Assembly: GCA_039808465.1 (NCBI GenBank)
Contig: JBDHTA010000127.1
Coordinates: 1 to 12,233, forward strand
Origin: Metarhizobium sp039808465
GTDB lineage: Bacteria; Pseudomonadota; Alphaproteobacteria; Rhizobiales; Rhizobiaceae
Direction of reading: 5' to 3'
Length of the DNA: 12,233 bases
Within the stretch, counting starts at the first letter, position 1. Each line of letters opens with the position of its first letter. Positions 1-7,366 of this stretch are shown piece after piece. The position numbers and the translations under genes are program-made. The notes under the pieces are model-generated. The model worked only from the letters and a program-made list of their open reading frames with translations, had not been told where the DNA came from and searched no databases.

Positions 1-127
1 CATGCCGAATATACGTATCCTGCGGCCCGTCTATTCCATGCGGACGGCGGAAAAAATTCTTTGCCCGTAAATCGCAATCCCGCGGGCGGCGGCGCAGGCC
101 GGGTTACGGTAGCCCTTATTAAATAAA

Positions 128-160
128 TTGTAGCGACCGGGCCTGTAGTTTTTATAGAAT
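128..160 (+). promoter_or_regulatory. Tentative promoter region of the MprF-like membrane protein gene
   Basis: The AT-rich stretch upstream of the gene at 215 contains a TTGTAG hexamer (128-133) and an overlapping TATAGAAT tract (153-160). The spacing (17-21 nt depending on the -10 choice) is not ideal. This is the only promoter-like patch in the 214 bp before the gene. The call is weak and rests on composition and partial consensus matches. The rest of 1-214 shows no supportable gene: one frame is open from the window edge to a TAA at 124-126, but its 41 residues resemble nothing I recognise. Confidence 0.25.
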
Positions 161-214
161 CGTCCTGTTCGGTGCTTTGCACGAAAGGATCCAGTCCAAA
201 TCAGGCTCGGGTGA

Positions 215-1153
215 ATGCAGTTGAAGAAATTCGTATGGCCGGCGATCGGCCTTGCCGCTGTCGCGTTTTCGGTCTGGCTGCTCTACAAGGAGCTTCGGGG
301 CGTTTCGTGGAGCGACATGACCGACAGTCTTTCGGCCATACCGTTGCGCGCCTGGCTGCTTTCGGGACTGGCGACGCTGGTGGCCTACGGCGCGCTGGCG
401 GGGTATGACCGCGTGGCGCTTCTGCATCTGCGCCGCCGCGTGTCCTGGCTGTTCATCACCGTCACCTCCTTCACCACCTATGCGCTGTCGCACAATATCG
501 GCGCCTCGGTGTTCTCCGGCGCGGTGGTGCGCTACCGCGCCTATAGCTCGCGGGGGCTGAACGGGCATGAGATCGGCATTCTCGTCGCCTTCTGCTCCTT
601 CACCTTCATGCTGGGAACGCTGCTGCTGGCCGGTGTGGTTCTGGTGGCGGAGCCCGATATCGTCGAGCGCTTCGTGGATATCCTGCCGCTTGGCGCATCC
701 CGCACCACCGGCTTCATCATTCTCGCGCTGATCGGCATTTATTTCGCGGGCAGCCTGCTCGGCTTCCGCTCGCTGAAATTCGCCCGCTTCGAACTGTCCT
801 ATCCGCGTCCGTCCGTGGTGTTGCAGCAATTGTGGATCGCGCCGCTGGAATTGCTGGGGGCGGCGGGCATCATCTATTTCGCGCTGCCGGAGGCCGGAAA
901 TCCCGGCTATTTCGTCGTGCTCGGCATTTTCCTGGTCTCGTTCTCGGCGGCGCTGATGTCGCATGCGCCGGGCGGGCTCGGCGTGCTGGAGCTGGTGTTC
1001 ATCACCGGCCTGCCGGACATGGACCCTGCCGACGTGCTGGCGGCGCTGATCGTCTTCCGGCTGTTCTACCTGCTCATTCCTTTCGTGATCGCGCTCGTCG
1101 TGATCCTCGTCTTCGAGCGCTCGCAACTGAGCGCGCATGCGAACCGGGAATAG
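215..1153 (+). CDS. MprF-flippase-type / YbhN (UPF0104) integral membrane protein
   Basis: This 312-aa polytopic inner-membrane protein belongs to the lysylphosphatidylglycerol synthase transmembrane (UPF0104/YbhN) family. It has about eight hydrophobic segments, the first at residues 8-24. Family marks are SHNIGASVFSGAVVRYRAY (92-110) and HAPGGLGVLE (250-259, with Glu259), which correspond to conserved stretches of the MprF flippase domain. The C-terminal GNAT-like domain that makes aminoacyl-phosphatidylglycerol in full MprF is absent, so a lipid-transport or membrane-integrity role is inferred, not shown; the substrate is unknown. ATG 215 has only a weak ribosome binding site, but it places a short basic stretch (QLKK) directly before the first membrane helix. 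The gene stands alone and converges on phaG with an 11-bp gap. Fold assignment is fairly secure; function is not. Confidence 0.85.
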   Translation: MQLKKFVWPAIGLAAVAFSVWLLYKELRGVSWSDMTDSLSAIPLRAWLLSGLATLVAYGALAGYDRVALLHLRRRVSWLFITVTSFTTYALSHNIGASVFSGAVVRYRAYSSRGLNGHEIGILVAFCSFTFMLGTLLLAGVVLVAEPDIVERFVDILPLGASRTTGFIILALIGIYFAGSLLGFRSLKFARFELSYPRPSVVLQQLWIAPLELLGAAGIIYFALPEAGNPGYFVVLGIFLVSFSAALMSHAPGGLGVLELVFITGLPDMDPADVLAALIVFRLFYLLIPFVIALVVILVFERSQLSAHANRE

Positions 1154-1175
1154 GGCGCTTCCGGCTATTTCCGGT
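1143..1175. terminator. Candidate bidirectional terminator hairpin between convergent genes
   Basis: An inverted repeat pairs ACCGGGAATAG (1143-1153) with CTATTTCCGGT (1165-1175): 11 pairs, one of them G-T, around an 11-nt loop. It spans the whole gap between the membrane protein gene and phaG. The stop codon of each gene (TAG at 1151-1153; TAG on the minus strand at 1167-1165) lies in the stem and pairs with the other. There is no T-tract on either side, so Rho-independent termination is uncertain, although alphaproteobacterial terminators often lack strong U-tracts. A role protecting 3' ends of both mRNAs is an alternative. Confidence 0.45.
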
Positions 1176-1551
1176 CGTCGATCAGCGTTGCGCCGGGTTC
1201 CTTCAGCGCCTGCGAGCCGGGAATGTTTTCCTTGCCCTCGGAGCGGTCGCGGTGCAGGGCGGCGCGGGCGAGCAGCATCAGCGTCACCGGCGTCGTCACC
1301 GTCACGAAAATGCCGATCAGAAGCTCGTGGAACACGAAGCGCCCGCCGGTTATCGAGAAATACAGGATCGAGGCGGTGACGATGCCGCCCGTGCCCCAGC
1401 TCGTGCCCAGCGTCGGCGCGTGCAGCCGCTCGTAAAAGGTTTTGAAACGCAGGAAGCCGATGGAGCCGATCAGCGTCAGTCCCGCGCCCACCAGCAGGAA
1501 CAGGGAAACGAGGATCGCCGCCCAGAGCGGCAGGTCGGTCGTCGCGATCAT
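1165..1551 (-). CDS. phaG: Cation/proton antiporter subunit PhaG (MrpG/MnhG family)
   Basis: This 128-aa small membrane subunit is the last gene of the Mrp/Pha antiporter operon. Three hydrophobic segments (about 10-32, 52-68, 76-97) carry the family signatures IGSIGFLRFKTFYERLHAPT (28-47) and TPVTLMLLARAA (87-98). A polar C-terminal tail of about 28 residues follows, slightly longer than the minimal family core. MrpG is needed for assembly and activity of the complex but has no assigned ion pathway. The ATG at 1551 overlaps the phaF stop by 4 nt (ATGA) and has a GAGGTG ribosome binding site 5 nt upstream, so the start is well supported. The TAG stop lies inside the hairpin shared with the convergent gene. 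Confidence 0.93.
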   Translation of the reverse strand: MIATTDLPLWAAILVSLFLLVGAGLTLIGSIGFLRFKTFYERLHAPTLGTSWGTGGIVTASILYFSITGGRFVFHELLIGIFVTVTTPVTLMLLARAALHRDRSEGKENIPGSQALKEPGATLIDDRK

Positions 1552-1829
1552 TCGATCACCTCTCCGCGCATGAGGAATTTCGCCAGCGCCACCGAGGACA
1601 CGAAGCCGAGCAGGCCGATGATCAGCGCCGCCTCGAAATAGATCGGGCTGCCGACGCGGATGCCGTAGGTGAGCAGCAGCAGCATGGAATTGATGTAGAG
1701 CGTATCCAGCCCCAGCACCCGGTCCTGCGCGCGCGGGCCCCGGAACATGCGCAGGCAGGCGCAGGCCATGGCGAGCGCCAGCGCGATCTGCGCGATGGTG
1801 ACCGACCAGGAGAGAATGACAAGGCTCAT
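1548..1829 (-). CDS. phaF: Cation/proton antiporter subunit PhaF (MrpF/MnhF family)
   Basis: This 93-aa protein with three transmembrane helices is the MrpF subunit of the antiporter complex. The diagnostic stretch is RGPRAQDRVLGLDTLYIN (30-47), which includes the conserved acidic residues Asp36 and Asp42 of the family. The length is typical of MrpF (about 90 aa). The ATG at 1829 overlaps the phaE stop by 4 nt (ATGA). A strong GGAGGTG ribosome binding site lies just upstream (complement of 1835-1841), inside the phaE coding end, so translation is probably coupled. The overlap with phaG at the other end is also 4 nt. MrpF is an accessory but essential part of Mrp complexes; its exact mechanistic role is not visible here. 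Confidence 0.93.
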   Translation of the reverse strand: MSLVILSWSVTIAQIALALAMACACLRMFRGPRAQDRVLGLDTLYINSMLLLLTYGIRVGSPIYFEAALIIGLLGFVSSVALAKFLMRGEVIE

Positions 1830-2314
1830 TCGAACACCTCCATCAGCATGCGTTCATATCTGTTCTTGATGAGATCGCGCAAAGCCTCTTCGTCCTCCAG
1901 ATCGAGCGCGTGGATCAGCAGCGTGCCCTCGTTGGAATCGTATTCCAGCCAGGAGGTGCCTGGCGTGCTGGTGACGAGAATGGCGAGGATGGCGAGGCCC
2001 GACGGGCTTTTCATGTCGAGCGGAATGGTGATGAAGCCCGGGCGCGGCGCATGCTTGCGCGGCCGCAGGATGATGGTGGAGACCGCGATGTTGGAAATCA
2101 CGATATCGCGGAAGATCACCGTCGCCAGCAGCCACATCAGGGTGAAGGGCTTGCGGATATGCGGCTTGTCCGGCCTCAGCGCCGCCATCGAGGCCGAGGC
2201 GACCCAGGCGATGATCAGGCCGAGAACGAAATGACCGAGCGAAAAGCTGTTCAGCGCCATCCACATGATGACGAGGAAAGCGGTGAGCAGCGGATAGGGC
2301 AGGATGATGCTCAT
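1826..2314 (-). CDS. phaE: Cation/proton antiporter subunit PhaE (MrpE/MnhE family)
   Basis: This 162-aa MrpE-family subunit has N-terminal hydrophobic segments at 3-23 and 26-43, a conserved middle (RKPFTLMWLLATVIFRDIV, 54-72) and a cytoplasmic C-terminal domain with TSTPGTSWLEYD (115-126) and the typical HALDLEDEE (135-143). The C-terminal half fits the ferredoxin-like soluble domain known for MrpE. The frame stays open upstream to 3250, antisense in sense to nothing but out of frame with phaD; that extension is not real. The start chosen is ATG 2314, which overlaps the phaD stop as ATGA and has a near-perfect AAGGAGGTG Shine-Dalgarno (complement of 2323-2331). The stop overlaps phaF by 4 nt. 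The subunit helps assemble the antiporter in the inner membrane. Confidence 0.94.
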   Translation of the reverse strand: MSIILPYPLLTAFLVIMWMALNSFSLGHFVLGLIIAWVASASMAALRPDKPHIRKPFTLMWLLATVIFRDIVISNIAVSTIILRPRKHAPRPGFITIPLDMKSPSGLAILAILVTSTPGTSWLEYDSNEGTLLIHALDLEDEEALRDLIKNRYERMLMEVFE

Positions 2315-3945
2315 GGCGTCTCCACCTCCTTGCGATCGATGCGCTGAAGGCCGAGCACGTTCTGGATATAGCCGGAGGGCGCATGCAGGTTGCGCGCCGT
2401 CTCCTCCATATAGGCCATCACGGTTCCGGCTTTCAGCGTCAGGGCGACGGTCAGCAGCAGCAGGCCGATGACCGGGGCCATTTCGATGACGAGCACGCGC
2501 GGCACCACGCCTTCGATCGAGGCCCAGAAGGTGCGGATGCCCGCGCGCGTCATGGCGATCAGCGCGGCAAGGCCGGAAAAGATGACGATGCCCGTCACCC
2601 ACCAGGTCGCCATGCTGACCGGCGTATCCGCGCCCAGCCCGGCCGGATTGAACATCGCCGACAGCATGGCGAATTTCGCCAGGAAGCCCGGCAGCGGCGG
2701 CAGGCCCGCCAGTAGAATGCCGCAGAGCGCGAAGCAGACGCCGAGCACGGCCAGCGTTCCCGGCATCAGCACGCCCACTTCCTCGTCCTCGGCTTCCTCG
2801 TCGGCGTCGCCATAGGCTTCCATGGTGACGGCGAGAACGTTGGCGCCCGCATCCTGGCTGCGCTCCACCAGCTCGATCAGCATGAAGAAGGCGCTGATCG
2901 TCAGCGTCGAGCTGACCAGATAGAACAGCGCGCCCGCGGTGACATGCTGGCCGCTGATGCCGATGGCGGCAAGCAGCGTGCCCGAGGACACCAGCACCGA
3001 ATAACCGGCAAGACGCCCGAGCGCCTGCGAGGCCAGCACCCCGATCGCCCCGAAGGCGACGGTGGCAAGCCCGCCATAGAGCAGCACGTAATGGCCGAAA
3101 CCGGCGGATTCGCCAGCGCCTTCGCCGAACAGCATCAGGTAGAGCCTGAGGATGATGTAGATGCCGAGCTTGCTCATCATGGCGAAGATCGCCGAAACCG
3201 GCGCGGCGGCGGCCGTATAGGCGGGCGGCAGCCAGAAATTCAGCGGCCACATGCCCGCCTTGATCAGAAAGGCGACGCCGAGCACGCCCGCGCCCGCTTC
3301 CAGCATGATGCGGTATTCATGCGGCAGCTCGGGAATGCGGGTGGCGAGATCGGCCATGTTCAGCGTGCCGGTGATGCCGTAGATCAGGCTGACGCCGATC
3401 AGGAACAGGAGCGCCGAGCCCAGGTTGATGACGATGTAATGCAGGCCCGCCTTGACGCGCACCTGGCCGGAGCCATGCAGCAGCAGGCCGTAGGACGCCG
3501 CCAGCATCACCTCGAAGAACACGAAGAGATTGAAGAGGTCGCCGGTCAGGAAGGCGCCGTTCAGCCCCATCAGCAGAAGCTGGAACAGCGTGTGGAAATA
3601 GGGCCCGGCCCTATGCCAGCGCGCCAGCGAGAAGATGAGCGAGGCAAGCCCGAGGATCGCCGTCAGCAGCACCATCATCACCGAAAGACGGTCGGCGACC
3701 AGCACGATGCCGAAGGGGGCGGGCCAGTTGCCGAGCGCGTAGACGGTGGTGACGGTTTCGCCGCCATTGCCGATCGCGATCCGCAGCAATTCCAGCGCCG
3801 CCGCCATCAGCAGCACGAGGGCGGCGAGGCTGACCAGCGATTTCGCCACGCGGCGGCGCTCGTCCAGCGACACGAGAATGGCGCTGGTGATCAGCGGAAT
3901 GAGGATCGGCGCGATGACGAGATGCGCGGAAAGAGGCGTCGTCAC
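2311..3945 (-). CDS. phaD: Cation/proton antiporter subunit PhaD (MrpD/MnhD family)
   Basis: This 544-aa MrpD subunit is a homologue of the Complex I antiporter-like subunits (NuoL/M/N) with about 14 helices. Key proton-path residues are visible: Glu145 in FFEVML (TM5), Lys229 in FLIKAGMWPLNFWLPP (TM7), Lys259 in MMSKLG and Lys424 in PGFLAKF. As usual in MrpD, the His of the PFHFWLP motif of MrpA is replaced (PLNFWLP). An acidic loop (DADEEAEDEEV, 380-390) joins two helices and may be species-group specific. The start is GTG 3945, not ATG: it overlaps the phaC stop by 4 nt (GTGA) and has GGGAG a few bases upstream. PhaD is slightly longer than Bacillus MrpD (about 490 aa), partly because of the acidic loop and the C-terminal tail. 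Confidence 0.95.
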   Translation of the reverse strand: MTTPLSAHLVIAPILIPLITSAILVSLDERRRVAKSLVSLAALVLLMAAALELLRIAIGNGGETVTTVYALGNWPAPFGIVLVADRLSVMMVLLTAILGLASLIFSLARWHRAGPYFHTLFQLLLMGLNGAFLTGDLFNLFVFFEVMLAASYGLLLHGSGQVRVKAGLHYIVINLGSALLFLIGVSLIYGITGTLNMADLATRIPELPHEYRIMLEAGAGVLGVAFLIKAGMWPLNFWLPPAYTAAAAPVSAIFAMMSKLGIYIILRLYLMLFGEGAGESAGFGHYVLLYGGLATVAFGAIGVLASQALGRLAGYSVLVSSGTLLAAIGISGQHVTAGALFYLVSSTLTISAFFMLIELVERSQDAGANVLAVTMEAYGDADEEAEDEEVGVLMPGTLAVLGVCFALCGILLAGLPPLPGFLAKFAMLSAMFNPAGLGADTPVSMATWWVTGIVIFSGLAALIAMTRAGIRTFWASIEGVVPRVLVIEMAPVIGLLLLTVALTLKAGTVMAYMEETARNLHAPSGYIQNVLGLQRIDRKEVETP

Positions 3946-4286
3946 TTGAACGTCTCCCTTCCGTCGACATGGTCGGTGCCGGTGAGGCCGCGCGAGGCGA
4001 GCAGCACCACCAGGAACAGCGCCGTGGTGGCGAAGCCGATGACGATGGCCGTCAGCACCAGCGCCTGCGGCACGGGGTCGGTCATGGTGGCGGGATTGAC
4101 GACGCCGCTATCGGGCAGGATCGGCGGCGCGTTCTTTTTCAGCCCGCCGACGCCGAAGATGAACAGGTTGACCGCATAGGACAGCAGCGACAGCCCGACG
4201 ATGACCTGATAGGTGCGCGGGCGCAGCAGCAGCCAGACGCCGGAGCCGGTCATGATGCCGATGCCGATGGCAAGAACGAGTTCCAT
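3942..4286 (-). CDS. phaC: Cation/proton antiporter subunit PhaC (MrpC/MnhC, NuoK-like)
   Basis: This 114-aa NuoK-like subunit has three transmembrane helices (about 2-22, 26-47, 75-97). The family signature DPVPQALVLTAIVIGFATTA (70-89) is intact, as is the RPRTYQVIVGLSLLSYAVNL stretch (22-41). In the open frame a non-family extension runs upstream to 4502, but the true start is ATG 4286: it shares one base with the phaAB stop (TGATG) and has GAGGAG (complement of 4295-4300) 8 nt before it. The stop overlaps the GTG of phaD. MrpC sits at the interface between the MrpA and MrpD modules in known Mrp structures and may contribute to the ion path. Confidence 0.94.
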   Translation of the reverse strand: MELVLAIGIGIMTGSGVWLLLRPRTYQVIVGLSLLSYAVNLFIFGVGGLKKNAPPILPDSGVVNPATMTDPVPQALVLTAIVIGFATTALFLVVLLASRGLTGTDHVDGRETFK

Positions 4287-7201
4287 CAGATTTTCTCCTC
4301 GTTTGCCGGTTCCGACGGTTTGACGCGGTAGACGCGGATCGACTGGTGCGCGAGCGCGATCAGGATCAGCACGGTGGCGCCGACCACCAGCCCGAAGACG
4401 CCGAGATCGAAGAACATGGCGCTGGCAAGCGGCGCCTTGCCGATGAAGGGCAGCTCGATATAGCGCGAATGCGTCGTGAGGAAGGGATAGCCGAAGAACC
4501 ATGCCCCCATGCCGGTGGCGGTGGCAATCAGCAGGCCGAGGCTGATCCAGCGCAGCGGCAGCACGCGCAGCCGGTCTTCCGCCCAGCGCGCGCCCCCCGC
4601 CAGATATTGCAGCAGGAAGGCGATGGCCATGGCGATGCCCGCCGCAAAGCCGCCGCCCGGCTGGTCATGGCCGCGAATGAACAGGAAGGCCGCGAAGGTG
4701 ATGATGACCGGAAACAGCCATTGCATGATGACCGAGGGCACCAGCAGGTAATCGCGCACCGTATCGCCCTGCGAGCGGTCCGGCCTTGCGTCGTCATAGG
4801 CGTTCTGGATGCGCTGCTGCTCCGGCGCCTCGATGCTGTCGTTGGCCGGGCGGAAGCGGCGCAGCAGCGCGAACACCGTCAGCGCCACGATGGCGAGAAC
4901 GGTGATTTCGCCGAGCGTATCGAAGCCGCGGAAATCGACGAGGATGACGTTGACGACGTTGCGCCCGCCGCCTTCGCTATAGGCGCGCTCCAGGAAGTAG
5001 TTGGCGATGGCTTCCGGGGCGGGGCGCGTCATCACCGCATAGGCGAGGATGGACATGCCCGCGCCGCAGGCGACGGCGAGCAGAAGGTCGCGCAGGCGGC
5101 GCACGCGGGCCACGAAACGCACGCTGTCATCGACGCGCTCCTGCCGCTTCGGCAGCCAGCGCAGGCCGAGCAGGATCAGAACCGTGGTCACCACCTCGAC
5201 CAGAAGCTGCGTCAGCGCCAGATCCGGCGCCGACAGCCAGACGAAGGTGAGGCAGGTCACGAGGCCCGCGCCGCCCAGCATCATCAGCGCGGCGAGGCGG
5301 TGATATTTGGCCTGCCATGCCGCCCCCAGCGCCGAGAAGCAGCCGATCACCCAGATCAGGGTGAAGACGATATCCGGCTCGGTGAAGGACAACTGGCGCG
5401 GCTGGAAATCGCCGAGATATAGCGGCACGCAGGCGGCGGCGAAGCCGAGTCCGACCAGCCAGCGCAATTGCGGTTGCAGGCGGCGGGTGCCGGCATTGGC
5501 CTCCAGCCAGCGCGCCCATTTCCACGACACGGTGACGAGAATGCGCTCGAAGATGCGCTGTCCCTGAAGATGCCGGAAGATCGGCGGCCCGTCCTCGCCG
5601 CCCGCGAGATAGGATTTCAGCAGCATGTAGAGCACCGTGCCGCTGATCAGCGCGACGATGCTCATCAGGAGCGGCGTGTTGAAGCCGTGCCAGACGGCGA
5701 GGCTGTATTCCGGCGGATTGTGGCCCAGCACGGAAATCACCGCCGTATGCAGGAAGGGGCCGATCGACAGGCCCGGCACGATGCCGACGATCAGGCAGGC
5801 CATCACCAGCAGCTCGATCGGCAGGCGCATCCAGTGCGGCGGCTCGTGCGGCTTGGCCTTGGGAAGATCGCGCGGCGGCGGGCCGAAGAAGACGGTGTGG
5901 ATGAAGCGCAGCGAATAGGCGACGGCAAAGGCCCCGGAAATCGTCGCGACATAGGGCAGCGCCCGGTCGAGGATCGAATCCGCATGGGTTTCGACCGCCT
6001 CGGCGAAGAACATTTCCTTCGACAGAAAGCCGTTCAGCAGCGGCACGCCCGCCATGGCGGCGCTGGCGACCATGGCGAGCGTCGCCGTGATCGGCAGGTA
6101 TCGGAACAGCCCGGACAATCTTCGCATGTCGCGGGTGCCGGTCTCGTGGTCGATGATCCCGGCGGCCATGAACAGCGACGCCTTGAAGGTGGCGTGGTTG
6201 ACCATGTGGAAGATGGCCGCGACGGCGGCAATCGGGCTGCCGAGGCTGAGCAGGGTGGTGATCAGCCCGAGATGGCTGATGGTGGAATAGGCGAGCAGCC
6301 CCTTCAGATCCTGCTGGAAGATCGCGAAATAGGAACCGAGCAGCAGCGTGACGACCCCGCAGAAGCCGACCAGCCAGAACCATTCATAGGTGCCCGACAG
6401 CGCAGGCCACAGCCGCGCCAGCAGGAAGACGCCCGCCTTCACCATCGTCGCCGAATGCAGATAGGCCGAAACCGGCGTAGGCGCGGCCATGGCGTTCGGC
6501 AGCCAGAAATGGAAGGGAAACTGCGCGCTCTTGGTCAGCGCGCCCATCAGGATCAGCACGAGGGCGGGCAGGTAGAGCGAATGCGCCTTGATGGCTTCGC
6601 CCGCCGCCAGCACCTTGTCGAGATCGTAGCCTCCGGCGATATGGCCGAGGATCAGCAGGCCTGCCAGCAGGCACAACCCGCCGATGCCGGTGACGGTGAG
6701 CGCCATGCGCGCCCCGTCGCGGGCGGCGGCGTTCTGGTGCCAGTAGCCGATCAGCAGGAAGGAGACGATGCTGGTCAGCTCCCAGAAGATCGCCAGCAGG
6801 ATGACGTTGCCCGACAGCACGATGCCCAGCATCGCCCCCATGAAGGAGAGCAGATAGGCGAAGAAGCGCGGCATCGGGTCGTCTTTGGCGATGTAATAGC
6901 GGGCATAGACGACGACCAGAAAACCGATGCCGGTGATCAGCATGGAGAAAATCCACGCGAACCCGTCGAGGCGCAGCGCGAAGTTCAGGTCGAGGGTCGG
7001 CAGCCATTCGATCGTCACGCGCAGCACGTTGCCGCCGCGCACCGAAAGATACAGCGTCGCGGTGATCGTCAGCGCCGTCAGCGCCGCGACGCCCGCGACG
7101 CCCGCCGCCAGATTGCGCGCCTGCGCGGGCATCACCGCCAGCGCCGCGCTGGCGAGGAAGGGCAAAAGCAGTAGGATCAGCAGAAGGTCGTTGTCGCTCA
7201 T
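4286..7201 (-). CDS. phaAB: Fused antiporter subunit PhaAB (MrpA-MrpB fusion)
   Basis: This 971-aa membrane protein joins MrpA and MrpB, the arrangement of six-gene (group 2) mrp/pha operons of alphaproteobacteria. Residues 1-500 are NuoL-like: Glu141 (FWELTSIVSF), Lys224 and His231 (ALTKSAQFPFHFWLP), Lys255 (TMVKAG), Lys300, His332/His336 (FHMVNHATFK) and Lys395 (GFLSKE) are all present. Residues 610-780 form the extra MrpA helices, with Glu669 (LLVEVVTT) and DFRGFDTLGEITV (756-768, Glu765). The MnhB domain spans about 815-950, with GHDQPGGGFAAG (844-855). In rhizobia, Pha systems of this type export K+ (and/or Na+) for protons in alkaline adaptation; the ion preference here is not readable from sequence. 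ATG 7201 fits the family N-terminus, but the ribosome binding site is poor (GGATAG). No inactivating change is seen. Confidence 0.95.
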   Translation of the reverse strand: MSDNDLLLILLLLPFLASAALAVMPAQARNLAAGVAGVAALTALTITATLYLSVRGGNVLRVTIEWLPTLDLNFALRLDGFAWIFSMLITGIGFLVVVYARYYIAKDDPMPRFFAYLLSFMGAMLGIVLSGNVILLAIFWELTSIVSFLLIGYWHQNAAARDGARMALTVTGIGGLCLLAGLLILGHIAGGYDLDKVLAAGEAIKAHSLYLPALVLILMGALTKSAQFPFHFWLPNAMAAPTPVSAYLHSATMVKAGVFLLARLWPALSGTYEWFWLVGFCGVVTLLLGSYFAIFQQDLKGLLAYSTISHLGLITTLLSLGSPIAAVAAIFHMVNHATFKASLFMAAGIIDHETGTRDMRRLSGLFRYLPITATLAMVASAAMAGVPLLNGFLSKEMFFAEAVETHADSILDRALPYVATISGAFAVAYSLRFIHTVFFGPPPRDLPKAKPHEPPHWMRLPIELLVMACLIVGIVPGLSIGPFLHTAVISVLGHNPPEYSLAVWHGFNTPLLMSIVALISGTVLYMLLKSYLAGGEDGPPIFRHLQGQRIFERILVTVSWKWARWLEANAGTRRLQPQLRWLVGLGFAAACVPLYLGDFQPRQLSFTEPDIVFTLIWVIGCFSALGAAWQAKYHRLAALMMLGGAGLVTCLTFVWLSAPDLALTQLLVEVVTTVLILLGLRWLPKRQERVDDSVRFVARVRRLRDLLLAVACGAGMSILAYAVMTRPAPEAIANYFLERAYSEGGGRNVVNVILVDFRGFDTLGEITVLAIVALTVFALLRRFRPANDSIEAPEQQRIQNAYDDARPDRSQGDTVRDYLLVPSVIMQWLFPVIITFAAFLFIRGHDQPGGGFAAGIAMAIAFLLQYLAGGARWAEDRLRVLPLRWISLGLLIATATGMGAWFFGYPFLTTHSRYIELPFIGKAPLASAMFFDLGVFGLVVGATVLILIALAHQSIRVYRVKPSEPANEEKI

Positions 7202-7276
7202 CGTCTATCCGGCCGGACCGCCTTGCCCGGAATATCCGGCGGAAGGCTGTCTCGCTTGTCTTTTTTTACGTCTCGT

Positions 7277-7298
7277 CGCATGCCTTGCGCGGCATGCG
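7277..7298. other. Hairpin next to a T7 tract in the phaAB leader region
   Basis: CGCATGCC (7277-7284) and GGCATGCG (7291-7298) form a perfect 8-bp inverted repeat around a 6-nt loop. A run of seven T (7261-7267) lies on the phaAB side. Read towards phaAB (minus strand) the hairpin is followed by A7, so it is not an intrinsic terminator for transcripts entering phaAB; read on the plus strand the T-run comes first, so it is not one there either. It may be a protein-binding dyad or an mRNA leader structure located about 75 bp upstream of the phaAB start. No known riboswitch class is recognised. Confidence 0.3.
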
Positions 7299-7366
7299 GC
7301 TGCGCATAGCGGGCGGGTCCGTTCGCTGCCCCGTATGGGTGGCGGCGTGGCGGAACGTTCCTGCCC

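Noticed and set aside
1..126. C-terminal end of an upstream gene ending at TAA 124-126
   Set aside because: The frame is open from the edge, but 41 codons are too few to judge and the composition is not convincing.
152..1138. 328-codon open frame on the minus strand
   Set aside because: It is antisense to the membrane protein gene, has a Gln/Arg/Asp-rich composition typical of the reverse frame of high-GC membrane genes, and resembles no family.
2315..3250. Upstream extension of the phaE frame (474 codons in total)
   Set aside because: The extension runs inside phaD in another frame and is Arg/Ala-rich; ATG 2314 has a strong Shine-Dalgarno and matches the MrpE N-terminus.
2944..4179. 411-codon plus-strand frame, and similar long plus frames at 4346-5422 and 5468-7174
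   Set aside because: They are antisense to phaD and phaAB; the His/Gln/Asp/Arg-rich composition is the mirror of hydrophobic codons.
7261..7298. Intrinsic terminator formed by the hairpin and T7 tract
   Set aside because: The T-run precedes the stem on the plus strand and becomes an A-run after the stem on the minus strand, so neither direction gives stem plus U-tract.
7352..7361. GGAACGTTCC palindrome as an EcfG promoter
   Set aside because: Neither strand has a CGTT-like box 16-17 nt downstream of GGAAC.
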